Shown here piece by piece: positions 19,303 to 27,351 of a stretch of DNA of 64,000 nt. Under the pieces are notes generated by a model. It searched no databases, was not told the DNA's origin, and saw nothing but the letters and a program-made list of their open reading frames with translations. Numbering within the stretch: position 1 is the first letter of the stretch; each line of letters starts with the position of its first letter. The translations under genes and the position numbers were made by a program. Origin of the DNA: Eubacterium sp. 14-2 (lineage in GTDB: Bacteria; Bacillota; Clostridia; Lachnospirales; Lachnospiraceae); contig NZ_KE159568.1 of the NCBI RefSeq assembly GCF_000403845.2, positions 248,001 through 312,000 of the forward strand. Direction: 5' to 3'.

Positions 19303-19331
19303 ATCCTAGCACATTTCACTGTAAATTGCAA
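19303..19331 (-). promoter_or_regulatory. predicted distal promoter (P1) of the thlA leader
   Basis: TTGCAA, 17 bases, TAGGAT on the minus strand. Transcription would start near 19296 and run into the terminator at 19199-19277. Confidence 0.5.
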
Positions 19332-19432
19332 GGATTATCTTCCCCTTTCCGGCCCTCCCCATTCTCCTTTTTTCTCCTGTTCTTTTTGTACATCTTTGTT
19401 ATATTTTTATCATTCTACCCGGCATTTTTTCG

Positions 19433-19480
19433 AAAAAAAAGGTCAGATTTTGTGCATATCCCACAAAAACCGACCTTTTT
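19433..19480 (-). terminator. intrinsic terminator after the coiled-coil hydrolase gene
   Basis: AAAAAGGTC-g-GTTTTTGTG pairs with CACAAAATC-t-GACCTTTTT, followed by further T on the minus strand. It separates this gene from the thlA control region; the rest of 19281-19432 carries P1 and otherwise nothing recognised. Confidence 0.75.
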
Positions 19481-19506
19481 CCTGTTTCCCGCCCTCCGGC
19501 TGTGTA

Positions 19507-20667
19507 TTAATAAAAAACATGATTTCCTATTACAGTGCCTGGTATGGTGCCGTCATTCCTCCGGAAATAGAGGCATTTTATGGTAATATTACCGCCCAGA
19601 ACCTCTGCGGCCGCCTGGGTGCAGCTCTGGTTGGCTCCCTTAGCCAGCACAGTGGCAAATCTGCCGCTTGCCACAGGGGAAAACTGTCCTCCCTGATAAA
19701 TCACCCCGGCCACCGTATTGGGAAAATGAGAGCTGCGTACCCGGTTCATTACCACACTGCCCACTGCCAGTTTTCCTTCATAGCTTTCTCCTCCGGCCTC
19801 ACACTGAATCAGTGCTGCCAGAAGCGCTGTGTCAGAAGCGCTGCCCTGATAGCTCTCTCCCCCTCCGGTCTCTTCCTTCTGGCTCATTTCCTCTTCCTGC
19901 CGTTTGATTTCCGCCATCCTTTTTGCGTCCTCTGCGGCTTTCTGCTTTTCCAGTTCCGCTTCATAGGCTTTCTGCCGGTCAATCTCAGCCTCGTAAGATT
20001 CCACATCCGCCTGGGCATCTGCAATCTGCTTTCTGGCGGCGTTCAGTTTTTCAGAGGTACTGTCCACCAGATCTGCCAGTTCCTGCTGTTTGCCTTCCTG
20101 CTGCTTCTGCAAATCTGCCAGCATTCTTTCCTGCTCCTCCAGCTTCTGTTCTTTTCCGGCAATCTCCTCTTTGGTTGCCTGGTACTCTTTCAGCATTTTT
20201 CGATCGTAACTGTGAATGCTTACAATGTATTCTCCTTTATTTAAAAAATCCGCAAAATTCTCTGCGCTCAGCAGAACCTCCAGCATACCTTCCATATTCA
20301 TTTCATACAGGAATTGAATCCGCTTTTTCATGGCTTCATACTGATCCCGTTCTTTTTTTCTTGCCGCCTCCAGCGCCTTTCCCGTCTCTTCCAGACTGAC
20401 TCTGGTACTGTTTAGCTGCTCCTCTGTGGCATTCAGTTCTTCTGTCACGGAGGCCAGACTGTTGTTGAAACTTTTCAGGTCTCCTTCCAGGCTGCCCGCC
20501 TGACCCGTAAGGCTGTCCACCTGCTCCTGCGCTTCTTTCTTCTGTTTTTCCAGATCCTCTATCCCTTCCTGTACCTGGTTGATTTTTCCCTGAGTGGCAG
20601 AAACCACTGTGCCGGATAAACAGCACAGGAATAAAATCAGGACCGTGCTTTTCCATATTTTTCTCAT
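19507..20667 (-). CDS. secreted coiled-coil protein with SleB-type cell-wall hydrolase domain
   Basis: The ATG at 20667 with a GGAGG site gives 386 residues. A signal peptide (MRKIWKSTVLILFLCCLSGTVVSA) is followed by a long charged coiled coil (about 30-250) of the PcsB/CwlO type, rich in Gln, Glu and Lys heptads. After a Gly/Ser-rich linker comes a C-terminal Hydrolase_2 (SleB-like) domain: ALIQCEAGGESYEGKLAVG, VMNRVRSSHFPNTVAGVIYQGGQFSPV. The glutamate in QCEAGGE is the expected catalytic residue. It probably cleaves peptidoglycan during growth or sporulation/germination, with the coiled coil as a regulatory or docking part. It is divergent from the HD-GYP-like gene at 20872. Confidence 0.88.
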   Translation of the reverse strand: MRKIWKSTVLILFLCCLSGTVVSATQGKINQVQEGIEDLEKQKKEAQEQVDSLTGQAGSLEGDLKSFNNSLASVTEELNATEEQLNSTRVSLEETGKALEAARKKERDQYEAMKKRIQFLYEMNMEGMLEVLLSAENFADFLNKGEYIVSIHSYDRKMLKEYQATKEEIAGKEQKLEEQERMLADLQKQQEGKQQELADLVDSTSEKLNAARKQIADAQADVESYEAEIDRQKAYEAELEKQKAAEDAKRMAEIKRQEEEMSQKEETGGGESYQGSASDTALLAALIQCEAGGESYEGKLAVGSVVMNRVRSSHFPNTVAGVIYQGGQFSPVASGRFATVLAKGANQSCTQAAAEVLGGNITIKCLYFRRNDGTIPGTVIGNHVFY

Positions 20668-20787
20668 GCTTCCCTCCACAATTTCTGTCTTCTGCTGTCC
20701 GGAACTGTCATACAGATTTTATCACACAAAGGGCTTCAGCGCAATTCCTGTCGAAAAACAGGAAAGATTTTTATCTTCTGACAGCCT

Positions 20788-20817
20788 TTGCCATTTCCTG
20801 ATTTTAACCGATATAAA
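20788..20817 (+). promoter_or_regulatory. predicted promoter of the HD-GYP-like gene
   Basis: TTGCCA, 18 bases, TATAAA on the plus strand, about 55 bases before the GTG start. Confidence 0.4.
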
Positions 20818-20871
20818 TATAGTAGTATTTAACACTCTGGTTATACAGGAATCAGATACGGAGGTGTTTTC

Positions 20872-22053
20872 GTGCAATATGTTAAAATCAGCCAGTTAAA
20901 GCCCGGCATGCGTCTTGCCCGGCCTGTTTACAATAAAATGGGAGTTATGCTGTTTGAGCGTGATACCAGACTCACACGCCAGGGAATTGCCAGCATTAAG
21001 AACTTCGGTCTCTGGGGCGTTTATATTCTGGAACCGGCAGAGCCGGTACCGCCTCTCAGTGAAGAAGATATTGAACTGGAACGTTTTCTCACCGTTTCCA
21101 CTTTTCGTTTAAAAGATGATCTCGTGCTGCTTATGAATGATATGCCGCCGCAGAATATCACTCCTCTGGCCCAGACAATTCTGCGCAGCTTCGGCTCATC
21201 TGACCACAAAATCAACTTTGCCAGAAACCTCCGCAGCAACGGAGATTATGTATACAAACACTGCCTGAACACTGCTGTTCTGGCAGCCATGATGGTAAAC
21301 CGGCTTCATTATTCCTATGCGGAACAGCTTGCCATCGTATGTGCAGCTCTGCTGCATGACGTGGGACTTCTGATGGTGCCGGATGAAATTCTGGAAAAAG
21401 GCGACCGGCTTCTTTCTCCGGATGAACGCCGGCTGATTCAGGGATATCTGGAAAAAGGCTATCAGATGCTGCACCCCGATTACAACGAATACAAACTGCC
21501 GGAACTCACCCTTCAGATTGTGGGCCAGATGGCCCGTCTGGAGCACAACGTCAAAGTCCCTCTCCAGAAAAACATCCGCTGGAAAAACGGTACCCACGTA
21601 CTCCATGTGGCGAGCATGTTCGATGAAATGACTTCCATGAATCTGGACCGGGAACCGGTATCTGAAATCCGGGCGGTACGTTTTCTGCGGGAATATCCGG
21701 ACTATTATCCTGCTGCATTTGTCACTGCCCTTACCCAGTGCATTCACATTCTTCCAAAAGGATGCTGCGTGGACTTTTCCAACGGGCAGAAAGGAATTAT
21801 TGTGGAAGAAAATCAGAAAAATTATGCCCAGCCTGTGGTTATCCTGTTTTCCGACAATCAGATGGTTGATTTTACCGATTCCAGATTCCAGAAAACCATG
21901 CATATTTCAGATGTGATGAAGACCATGGATCTGCGCCTTAAGGTAGACCATGAAACTTTAAAAAAATATGCCAGCGACCCCCATACTCAGGAAACTGCGA
22001 AACGGTACTCTGACAAACGAAACCAGATACTTGCTGCCGGAAGGTCCCTGTAA
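20872..22053 (+). CDS. degenerate HD-GYP domain protein
   Basis: A 393-residue protein starting at GTG, with GGAGGTG well spaced before it. The N-terminal domain (ISQLKPGMRLARPVYNKMG... WGVYILEP) is like that of the HD-GYP protein at 6924-7964, and the middle has KHCLNTAVLAAMM and LLHDVGLLMVPDEIL, so an HD pair exists at 162-163. However, the lysine after HDxG is replaced and neither the HHE block nor a GYP motif follows; the matching stretch reads MARLEHNVKVPLQKN. It may therefore bind c-di-GMP or a partner without cleaving it. The C-terminal 100 residues resemble those of the intact paralogue. It is one of the few plus-strand genes and ends 29 bases before a MITE-like hairpin. Confidence 0.8.
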   Translation: MQYVKISQLKPGMRLARPVYNKMGVMLFERDTRLTRQGIASIKNFGLWGVYILEPAEPVPPLSEEDIELERFLTVSTFRLKDDLVLLMNDMPPQNITPLAQTILRSFGSSDHKINFARNLRSNGDYVYKHCLNTAVLAAMMVNRLHYSYAEQLAIVCAALLHDVGLLMVPDEILEKGDRLLSPDERRLIQGYLEKGYQMLHPDYNEYKLPELTLQIVGQMARLEHNVKVPLQKNIRWKNGTHVLHVASMFDEMTSMNLDREPVSEIRAVRFLREYPDYYPAAFVTALTQCIHILPKGCCVDFSNGQKGIIVEENQKNYAQPVVILFSDNQMVDFTDSRFQKTMHISDVMKTMDLRLKVDHETLKKYASDPHTQETAKRYSDKRNQILAAGRSL

Positions 22054-22081
22054 TAAACTGTGCGGCTGCCTGCAAAACAGC

Positions 22082-22186
22082 AAAAGGGGCGTTGCAAAAT
22101 ACAGCTTATATACAATATATGCATGAGTCCCATCGGGCTTCCATACCATATCCTGTATATAGCGGCTATTTTGCAACAGCCCCTTT
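22082..22186. mobile_element. MITE-like inverted-repeat element, copy 1
   Basis: About 105 bases with near-perfect terminal inverted repeats beginning AAAGGGGCTGTTGCAAAATA, and further pairing TATACAGGATATGG / CATATATTGTATATA inwards. It is too short to code for anything. A second copy with shared ends and interior is at 58015-58114. The ends resemble termini of IS6/IS1182-type elements (CTGTTGCAAA). It follows the stop of a plus-strand gene and could also terminate transcription. Confidence 0.7.
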
Positions 22187-22204
22187 ATTATTACATATTA
22201 TAAC

Positions 22205-23221
22205 TTAACTGCGGTATCCGTCCGGATTGCTGCTCTGCCATCTCCAGGAATCCTCGCACATTCTGTCAATACCGAATTCTGCCTCCCAGCCCAGTTCTGC
22301 TTTGGCTTTGGAAGCGTCTGCATAGCAGGTGGCAATATCTCCGGCTCTTCTGGGTTTGATTTCATAAGGAATCGGCCTGCCGCAGGCTTTCTCATATGCC
22401 TTTACCACATCCAGCACGCTGTAACCGTTTCCGGTTCCCAAGTTGTAAATGCTGACGCCGGATTTGTCTTCAATCTTTTTCAGTGCTTTCACATGGCCTT
22501 TTGCCAGGTCTACCACATGAATATAATCCCGTACGCCGGTTCCGTCCGGTGTATCGTAATCGTCTCCGAATACTCCAAGACATTTTAACTTGCCCACTGC
22601 AACCTGAGCAATATAGGGTACCAGATTGTTGGGAATTCCTTTGGGATCCTCTCCGATAATTCCGCTTTCATGGGCGCCAATGGGATTAAAGTAACGAAGG
22701 AGTACCACATTCCATTCCGGATCTGCCACATGGAAATCTGTCAGAATCTGCTCTAACATTCCTTTGGTCTGGCCATAGGGATTGGTAATCTGGCCTTTGG
22801 GACACTCTTCTGTAATGGGGATAATTGCAGGATCTCCATATACTGTTGCGGAGGATGAGAAAATAATATTCTTCACTCCATGCTTACGCATAACATCACA
22901 CAAAATCAGTGTTCCGGTAATATTGTTATGATAATATTCCAGAGGTTTCTGCACAGATTCTCCTACTGCTTTCAACCCTGCAAAATGAATGACACTGTCA
23001 ATCTTTTCTTTTTCAAATACTTCTCCCAGCCCCTGGGCATCCAGAATATCCACCTGATAAAATGGTACCTTTGCTCCGGTAATCTTTTCCACCCTTTTTA
23101 CCGCTTCTTCACTGGAATTTACCAGATTATCCACTACAACCACTTCATATCCTGCATGAATCAGCTCAATACATGTGTGGCTTCCGATATAACCAGCTCC
23201 GCCTGTTACCAAAATTGCCAT
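22205..23221 (-). CDS. galE: UDP-glucose/UDP-N-acetylglucosamine 4-epimerase
   Basis: A 338-residue short-chain dehydrogenase-type epimerase. It has the NAD site [21 protein letters not shown], the conserved [29 protein letters not shown], the catalytic YGQTK (Tyr-x-x-x-Lys) and [12 protein letters not shown]. It interconverts UDP-Glc and UDP-Gal and possibly UDP-GlcNAc and UDP-GalNAc. It follows the kinase gene by 200 bases and has its own promoter with operator-like repeats, so it may be expressed both with and apart from the kinase and nucleotidyltransferase. The kinase and nucleotidyltransferase context favours N-acetylhexosamine substrates in part, which is inference. Confidence 0.95.
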   Translation of the reverse strand: MAILVTGGAGYIGSHTCIELIHAGYEVVVVDNLVNSSEEAVKRVEKITGAKVPFYQVDILDAQGLGEVFEKEKIDSVIHFAGLKAVGESVQKPLEYYHNNITGTLILCDVMRKHGVKNIIFSSSATVYGDPAIIPITEECPKGQITNPYGQTKGMLEQILTDFHVADPEWNVVLLRYFNPIGAHESGIIGEDPKGIPNNLVPYIAQVAVGKLKCLGVFGDDYDTPDGTGVRDYIHVVDLAKGHVKALKKIEDKSGVSIYNLGTGNGYSVLDVVKAYEKACGRPIPYEIKPRRAGDIATCYADASKAKAELGWEAEFGIDRMCEDSWRWQSSNPDGYRS

Positions 23222-23327
23222 AATTCTTTACCTCCTGTCCGCAATCTGCGCACTGTTACGCATATCCTTATTACCTGTCCGGGAAAACCGAAACTATCCG
23301 TCCTGCTATCCGGCTTTCTCAGGAATC

Positions 23328-23356
23328 AGTATACCACATTCCATTTGTTTAGTAAA
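23328..23356 (-). promoter_or_regulatory. predicted promoter of galE
   Basis: TTTACT, 17 bases, TATACT on the minus strand, about 100 bases before galE. The -35 hexamer falls within an inverted repeat. Confidence 0.5.
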
Positions 23357-23390
23357 TACTAATTTTATTTTACTATAATTTTAGTAAATA
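23348..23390. promoter_or_regulatory. operator-like repeats over the galE promoter
   Basis: Two related inverted repeats, TTTACTA-N6-TAGTAAA and TTAGTA-TT-TACTAA, give two direct copies of TATTTACTAAA about 32 bases apart. Their position over the -35 suggests repressor binding. The regulator is not identified. Confidence 0.45.
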
Positions 23391-23423
23391 TTTATCTCCT
23401 GTTTTACCGGGATAACAGAAAAC

Positions 23424-24542
23424 TTATCTCATTTTACTTTCTGCTTCCTGACATTCCCTGACAATTTCCTCCAGTTCCTTCCATTTCTTTTCCATATCTG
23501 CCACCAGTTTCATCTGTGTGCGGCACCGGTCCAGATTATGGCCTTCCCGATGAATTTTAAAATAAGTATCTCCCTGTAAATAATCTGTCAGAAAACGTAT
23601 ACCGTTTTCATAAGTCATCACTTTTGCACCCATGGGAAGCATGGCAACTTCCATATCTGTCAGATTTCCCTTACAGCCTTTTAAAAATCCCTCTGTATAA
23701 ATGCGGAACAGTCTCAAATCGCAGCTCACTTTTGACAAATCCTTTTCGTCCTCATCTCCGGTGCTGGCTCCAAACCGAATGGCGTCTCCGAAATCATTCA
23801 CTGCCAGTCCCGGCATAACTGTGTCCAGGTCAATCACACAGATGCCTTTCCTGGTCTCCTTATCCACCATAATATTGTTCAGTTTGGTATCATTGTGCGT
23901 TACCCGCAGAGGCATTTTTCCTTCTGCCAGTAAATCCCCCAGCACACAGGCTGTCTCCTTCCGGGATTTGAAAAATTCGATTTCTTCCAGGGCATTTTCT
24001 GCCCTTCCACACACATCTGCTTCCACCGCATCGAGAAATACCTGGTATCTGGCTTTCGTATCGTGAAATCCGGGAATGGTTTCATGAAGGGTTTCTGCGG
24101 GATAATCTGCCAGCAGCTGCTGAAAATTCCCGAAAGCCAGAGCGCTCTCATAGAAATCCTCATCCCGTTCCACTCTGTCATAGCTTACCGCATCTTCAAT
24201 CAGATAATACATGCGCCAGTATTCTCCCTGGCTGTCCCGGTAAAAAGGTTTTCCGTTTCTGGCAGACAGTACCGTTAATGTCTCCCGCAGTTCATCGCCT
24301 CCGGCTTCTGCAATTTTCTTTTTCAGAAAGGTGGTAACGCCCAGAATATTGTCCATTACCTCTTCCGGCTTTGTAAAAATATTTCGGTTCATCCGCTGCA
24401 GAATACAGTCCTTTTCTCCTTCCACCAGAAAGGTGTCGTTAATATGCCCGCTGCCATAAGGACGGATATTTTTCACATTCCCTGCCAGCTCAAACTCACT
24501 GGCCGCCTCTTTCGCCCATTTCAGTATTTCCTTTTCTTCCAT
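23424..24542 (-). CDS. N-acetylhexosamine 1-kinase (NahK-like aminoglycoside phosphotransferase fold)
   Basis: The ATG at 24542 with GGAGGGAG gives 372 residues. Several blocks match bifidobacterial N-acetylhexosamine 1-kinase as I remember it: YGSGHINDTFLV, ILQRMNRNIF, RVTHNDTKLNNIMVD (catalytic Asp), IDLDTVMPG with DFGDAIRFGAST, and the C-terminal FLTDYLQGDTYFKIHREGHN. That enzyme phosphorylates GlcNAc or GalNAc at C1. It lies between a sugar-1-phosphate nucleotidyltransferase and galE, which is the logical order for turning GlcNAc/GalNAc into UDP-sugars, as in the lacto-N-biose/galacto-N-biose pathway, but the phosphorylase of that pathway is absent here. Substrate is inferred. Confidence 0.8.
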   Translation of the reverse strand: MEEKEILKWAKEAASEFELAGNVKNIRPYGSGHINDTFLVEGEKDCILQRMNRNIFTKPEEVMDNILGVTTFLKKKIAEAGGDELRETLTVLSARNGKPFYRDSQGEYWRMYYLIEDAVSYDRVERDEDFYESALAFGNFQQLLADYPAETLHETIPGFHDTKARYQVFLDAVEADVCGRAENALEEIEFFKSRKETACVLGDLLAEGKMPLRVTHNDTKLNNIMVDKETRKGICVIDLDTVMPGLAVNDFGDAIRFGASTGDEDEKDLSKVSCDLRLFRIYTEGFLKGCKGNLTDMEVAMLPMGAKVMTYENGIRFLTDYLQGDTYFKIHREGHNLDRCRTQMKLVADMEKKWKELEEIVRECQEAESKMR

Positions 24543-24575
24543 ATGTTCTCCCTCCATATGCTTCCCTTCCAGCCT

Positions 24576-25490
24576 TTAAAATTCTTCCGGGTACTGTCCC
24601 TGCTGTTTCAGCTCTGCAATGGCTTTTACCACCTGCTCTTTGTCCTCTTTATAGGTAACCCCAAACCATTTGTCACGGGAATTTAATACCTGTACGCTGG
24701 CCTTGCCTTCTCTCAGTATATCTCCTACTGCCATGGGCAGGTAATACTCGGCTTTCATTGGATTATCCGGCAGTTCCTCTTTCAGGAATTTCACAAATCC
24801 TGTTTCCAGCTCCTTTAAAATGCTTTCAGAAAAGCCCCATATATTCATGGAAACCACGCTGTCCATGGGGATTTCTGTCCAGGAAGCCCCGTCATCCTCC
24901 GTATAAACCGCTGTTTCTCCCCGTTTTTCAATATGGGTGCGTTCACAGATTTCTGTTAAAAATCCTTCTTCATCTGCTTCGCAGATTCCTCTGGCCACAT
25001 GTCCGTTTTCTGTCAGGGTATTTTTCAGCTCATATCCCACCATGGCATAACGATATTTTTCATCGTCCTGATGGCTGGTCAGATAATCATAGATTGCCTG
25101 ATAGGCATGTTTGCCATAATAATCATCTGCATTAATCACTGCAAAAGGCCCGTCCAGCACGTCCCTGCAGCACAGAATGGCATGGCCTGTACCAAAAGGT
25201 TTCACCCTGCCTTCCGGCACCTGAAAACCTGCGGGAATTTTTTCCAGTTCCTGATATACATATTCCACCTGAATTTTCTCAGAAACCCGGTCTCCGATAC
25301 TCTCCTTAAATGCGGCCTCATTGGCTTTCTTGATGATAAACACTATTTTTTCAAATCCTGCCTCCAGAGCATCGTAAATGGAAAAGTCAATAATAATATG
25401 TCCCTGCTCGTCTACCGGATCAATCTGTTTTAAACCACCGTAGCGGCTTCCCATTCCTGCTGCCAAAATAACTAATACTGGTTTTTTCAT
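24576..25490 (-). CDS. sugar-1-phosphate nucleotidyltransferase
   Basis: The ATG at 25490 with AGGAGG gives 304 residues. The N-terminal signature LAAGMGSRYGGLKQIDPV is the NTP-binding loop of the GlmU/GalU/RfbA-type superfamily, and VINADDYYG holds a metal-binding Asp pair. The C-terminal part (MKAEYYLPMAVGDILREG, KWFGVTYKED) is typical of a widespread uncharacterised Firmicute group. It probably joins a nucleotide to the sugar 1-phosphate made by the kinase encoded 33 bases downstream. It is the first gene of the kinase operon and faces a divergent AraC regulator across a 205-base region. Confidence 0.82.
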   Translation of the reverse strand: MKKPVLVILAAGMGSRYGGLKQIDPVDEQGHIIIDFSIYDALEAGFEKIVFIIKKANEAAFKESIGDRVSEKIQVEYVYQELEKIPAGFQVPEGRVKPFGTGHAILCCRDVLDGPFAVINADDYYGKHAYQAIYDYLTSHQDDEKYRYAMVGYELKNTLTENGHVARGICEADEEGFLTEICERTHIEKRGETAVYTEDDGASWTEIPMDSVVSMNIWGFSESILKELETGFVKFLKEELPDNPMKAEYYLPMAVGDILREGKASVQVLNSRDKWFGVTYKEDKEQVVKAIAELKQQGQYPEEF

Positions 25491-25577
25491 ATTTTCTGTC
25501 CTCCTGAAATTCCAGTGCCTCTGCACTGCCTGTTTCTTCTTATATCTCTCATGATAATACAAAAAAAATATTCTGTA

Positions 25578-25612
25578 TTTGCACAATATTTTTACTTTTT
25601 TGCACAATTTTA
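25578..25612. promoter_or_regulatory. tandem AraC-type half-sites in the divergent promoter region
   Basis: Two direct copies of TTTGCACAATNTTT start exactly 21 bases apart, two helical turns, which is the usual spacing for a dimeric AraC-family activator. They lie between the nucleotidyltransferase gene and the AraC gene. The minus-strand promoter has a TATTAT -10 and no good -35, as expected for an activated promoter. Confidence 0.55.
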
Positions 25613-25695
25613 TGTTAAAATATACCTGTTCCAAACTCCGGCAATTTAACCCTTTCCCAGGTGTCTCCTGCCCCACAAAACAGAAAGGAATTTTT

Positions 25696-26607
25696 ATGGA
25701 ATTTTACAGGTATCCTCTGTCCCGGTTATTTGAAGTCTCTCAAATTGTGACCATCCACTATTTTGAATACGGAAAAGATTTCATTTTTGAAGGTGAATCC
25801 CATGATTTCTGGGAATTTCTCTGTGTGGACAAGGGAGAAATCACCGTCACTGCCGACCAGACTACCCACATCCTGAAGAAAGGCAGTATTATTTTCCACA
25901 AACCCGGTCAGTTTCATTCCGTGGCCACAAACGGGGTTATTGCTCCAAATCTGGTAGTGGTCTCCTTTGTGTGCCCTTCGCCGGCCATGCAGTTTTTTGA
26001 AGATAAAATTCTTCCCCTGGGAGAACTGGAACGAAGTCTGCTTGCAGCTGTCATTTCGGAAGCCGGCGATGCATTTCTGACTCCCCTGGATAATCCATAT
26101 ACCTGCCAGCTTTCCGGCAATCCCAAACAACGTCCCGGAGCAGAACAGCTGATACAGATTTCTCTGGAACATTTCCTGATCTCCCTCTACCGAAAAGGCA
26201 TCGCATCCTCCCCGGATACCCATCCTGCCAGATCTGTAAAATTAAAACAGGATGACGAGACTTTCCGCCACATTCATGCCTATATGGAAGCCCGTATTTC
26301 TCAGAGTCTCACTCTGGAACAAATCTGCCGGGACAATCTGATTGGTACTTCTCAGCTCCAGAAGCTGTTCCACAGCAGCTGCGGCAGCGGTATCATTGAA
26401 TATTTCTCCCGCATGAAAATCGGACGGGCCAAAGAAATGATTCGGGAACAGAACATGAATTTCACCCAGATTGCTGATTCTCTGGGTTATGCCTCTATTC
26501 ATTATTTTTCCCGGCAGTTTAAAAAAATAACCGGCATGACGCCTTCGGAATACTCCCTTTCTATTCGGATGCTTTCCGAAAAAAAGGCTCAGGCTCCTCA
26601 CGAATAA
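25696..26607 (+). CDS. AraC-family transcriptional regulator
   Basis: The ATG at 25696 with AAAGGA gives 303 residues; the frame is open upstream without a binding site. The N-terminal half is a cupin-type AraC ligand domain (HDFWEFLCVDKGEITV, KKGSIIFHKPGQFHSV). The C-terminal about 100 residues contain two helix-turn-helix units (SLTLEQICRDNLIGTSQLQKLF and FTQIADSLGYASIHYFSRQFKK) ending in the family pattern MTPSEYS. It most likely controls the divergent nucleotidyltransferase-kinase operon through the tandem repeats between them, in response to a sugar. Its stop codon sits in the loop of a bidirectional terminator shared with efp. Confidence 0.93.
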   Translation: MEFYRYPLSRLFEVSQIVTIHYFEYGKDFIFEGESHDFWEFLCVDKGEITVTADQTTHILKKGSIIFHKPGQFHSVATNGVIAPNLVVVSFVCPSPAMQFFEDKILPLGELERSLLAAVISEAGDAFLTPLDNPYTCQLSGNPKQRPGAEQLIQISLEHFLISLYRKGIASSPDTHPARSVKLKQDDETFRHIHAYMEARISQSLTLEQICRDNLIGTSQLQKLFHSSCGSGIIEYFSRMKIGRAKEMIREQNMNFTQIADSLGYASIHYFSRQFKKITGMTPSEYSLSIRMLSEKKAQAPHE

Positions 26608-26623
26608 GGAACCTGAGCCTTTT
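26582..26623. terminator. bidirectional terminator between the AraC gene and efp
   Basis: AAAAGGCTCAGG pairs with CCTGAGCCTTTT, with a loop holding the AraC stop codon. It gives U-rich tails on both strands and serves the two convergent genes. The 5' arm is coding sequence of the AraC gene. Confidence 0.85.
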
Positions 26624-26659
26624 ACCGGATGGGATACATGTCACAAAGCAGCAGTTTCA

Positions 26660-27217
26660 CTATACTCTGGACAGATATTCGCCGGTTCTTGTATCAATTT
26701 TAATTACGTCTTCCTGTTCCACAAACAGCGGAACATATACGGTTGCACCTGTTTCCACAACTGCCGGCTTGGTTGCGCCGGTTGCGGTATCACCTTTGAA
26801 ACCAGGCTCTGTCTCTGTAATTTTCAATTCTACGAACAGAGGCGGTTCTACTGCAAATACGCTGCCGTTGTGAGAACACATTTTTACCATTTCATTTTCT
26901 TTTACAAACTTCAGCGCATCCCCGATTGCATCCGCGTCCAGAGCGATCTGTTCATATGTTTCCACGTCCATAAAATGGAACAGATCTCCGTCTGAATATA
27001 AATACTGCATGTCCGCCCTGTCAATCCTTGCCTGGGGACATTTCTCCGTAGGACGAAATGTTTTCTCCACTACTCCACCGTTCTTAATATTTTTCAGTTT
27101 CGTTCTGACAAAGGCTGCGCCTTTTCCTGGTTTTACATGCTGAAACTCAATAATCTGGTAAATGTTATTATCTAATTCAATCGTAATACCATTTCTGAAA
27201 TCTCCTGCTGAAATCAT
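26660..27217 (-). CDS. efp: translation elongation factor P
   Basis: A 185-residue, three-domain EF-P starting [25 protein letters not shown]. The tip loop reads [17 protein letters not shown], with the lysine at the modification site of bacterial EF-P; RTFRPTEK-like and [13 protein letters not shown] blocks follow, and the C-terminal OB domain ends [18 protein letters not shown] relieves ribosome stalling at proline runs. No EpmA or EpmB modification gene is seen nearby. It is the last gene of a minus-strand run nrdR-yqeG-rpiB-efp. Confidence 0.97.
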   Translation of the reverse strand: MISAGDFRNGITIELDNNIYQIIEFQHVKPGKGAAFVRTKLKNIKNGGVVEKTFRPTEKCPQARIDRADMQYLYSDGDLFHFMDVETYEQIALDADAIGDALKFVKENEMVKMCSHNGSVFAVEPPLFVELKITETEPGFKGDTATGATKPAVVETGATVYVPLFVEQEDVIKIDTRTGEYLSRV

Positions 27218-27351
27218 CCGAATTTCCTCCTTAAACTACACTTGGGCCCATTCCGCCCCTGTATTCGTTACTATTCTATCCTATAATGGCAGATTTTTCA
27301 ACCTTTTTTTCCGGGACCACCGGGAAAATGACGGGCTGCCGCAGGAAAGCC

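Noticed and set aside
19063-20244. 393-codon plus-strand frame across the thlA control region and hydrolase gene
   Set aside because: It starts at TTG without a binding site, overlaps two real genes in antisense and its product is a Phe/Ser/Leu-rich non-protein-like sequence.
27290-27345. Terminator after rpiB
   Set aside because: A short TTTTCC/GGAAAA hairpin exists but on the minus strand it is followed by A, not T.
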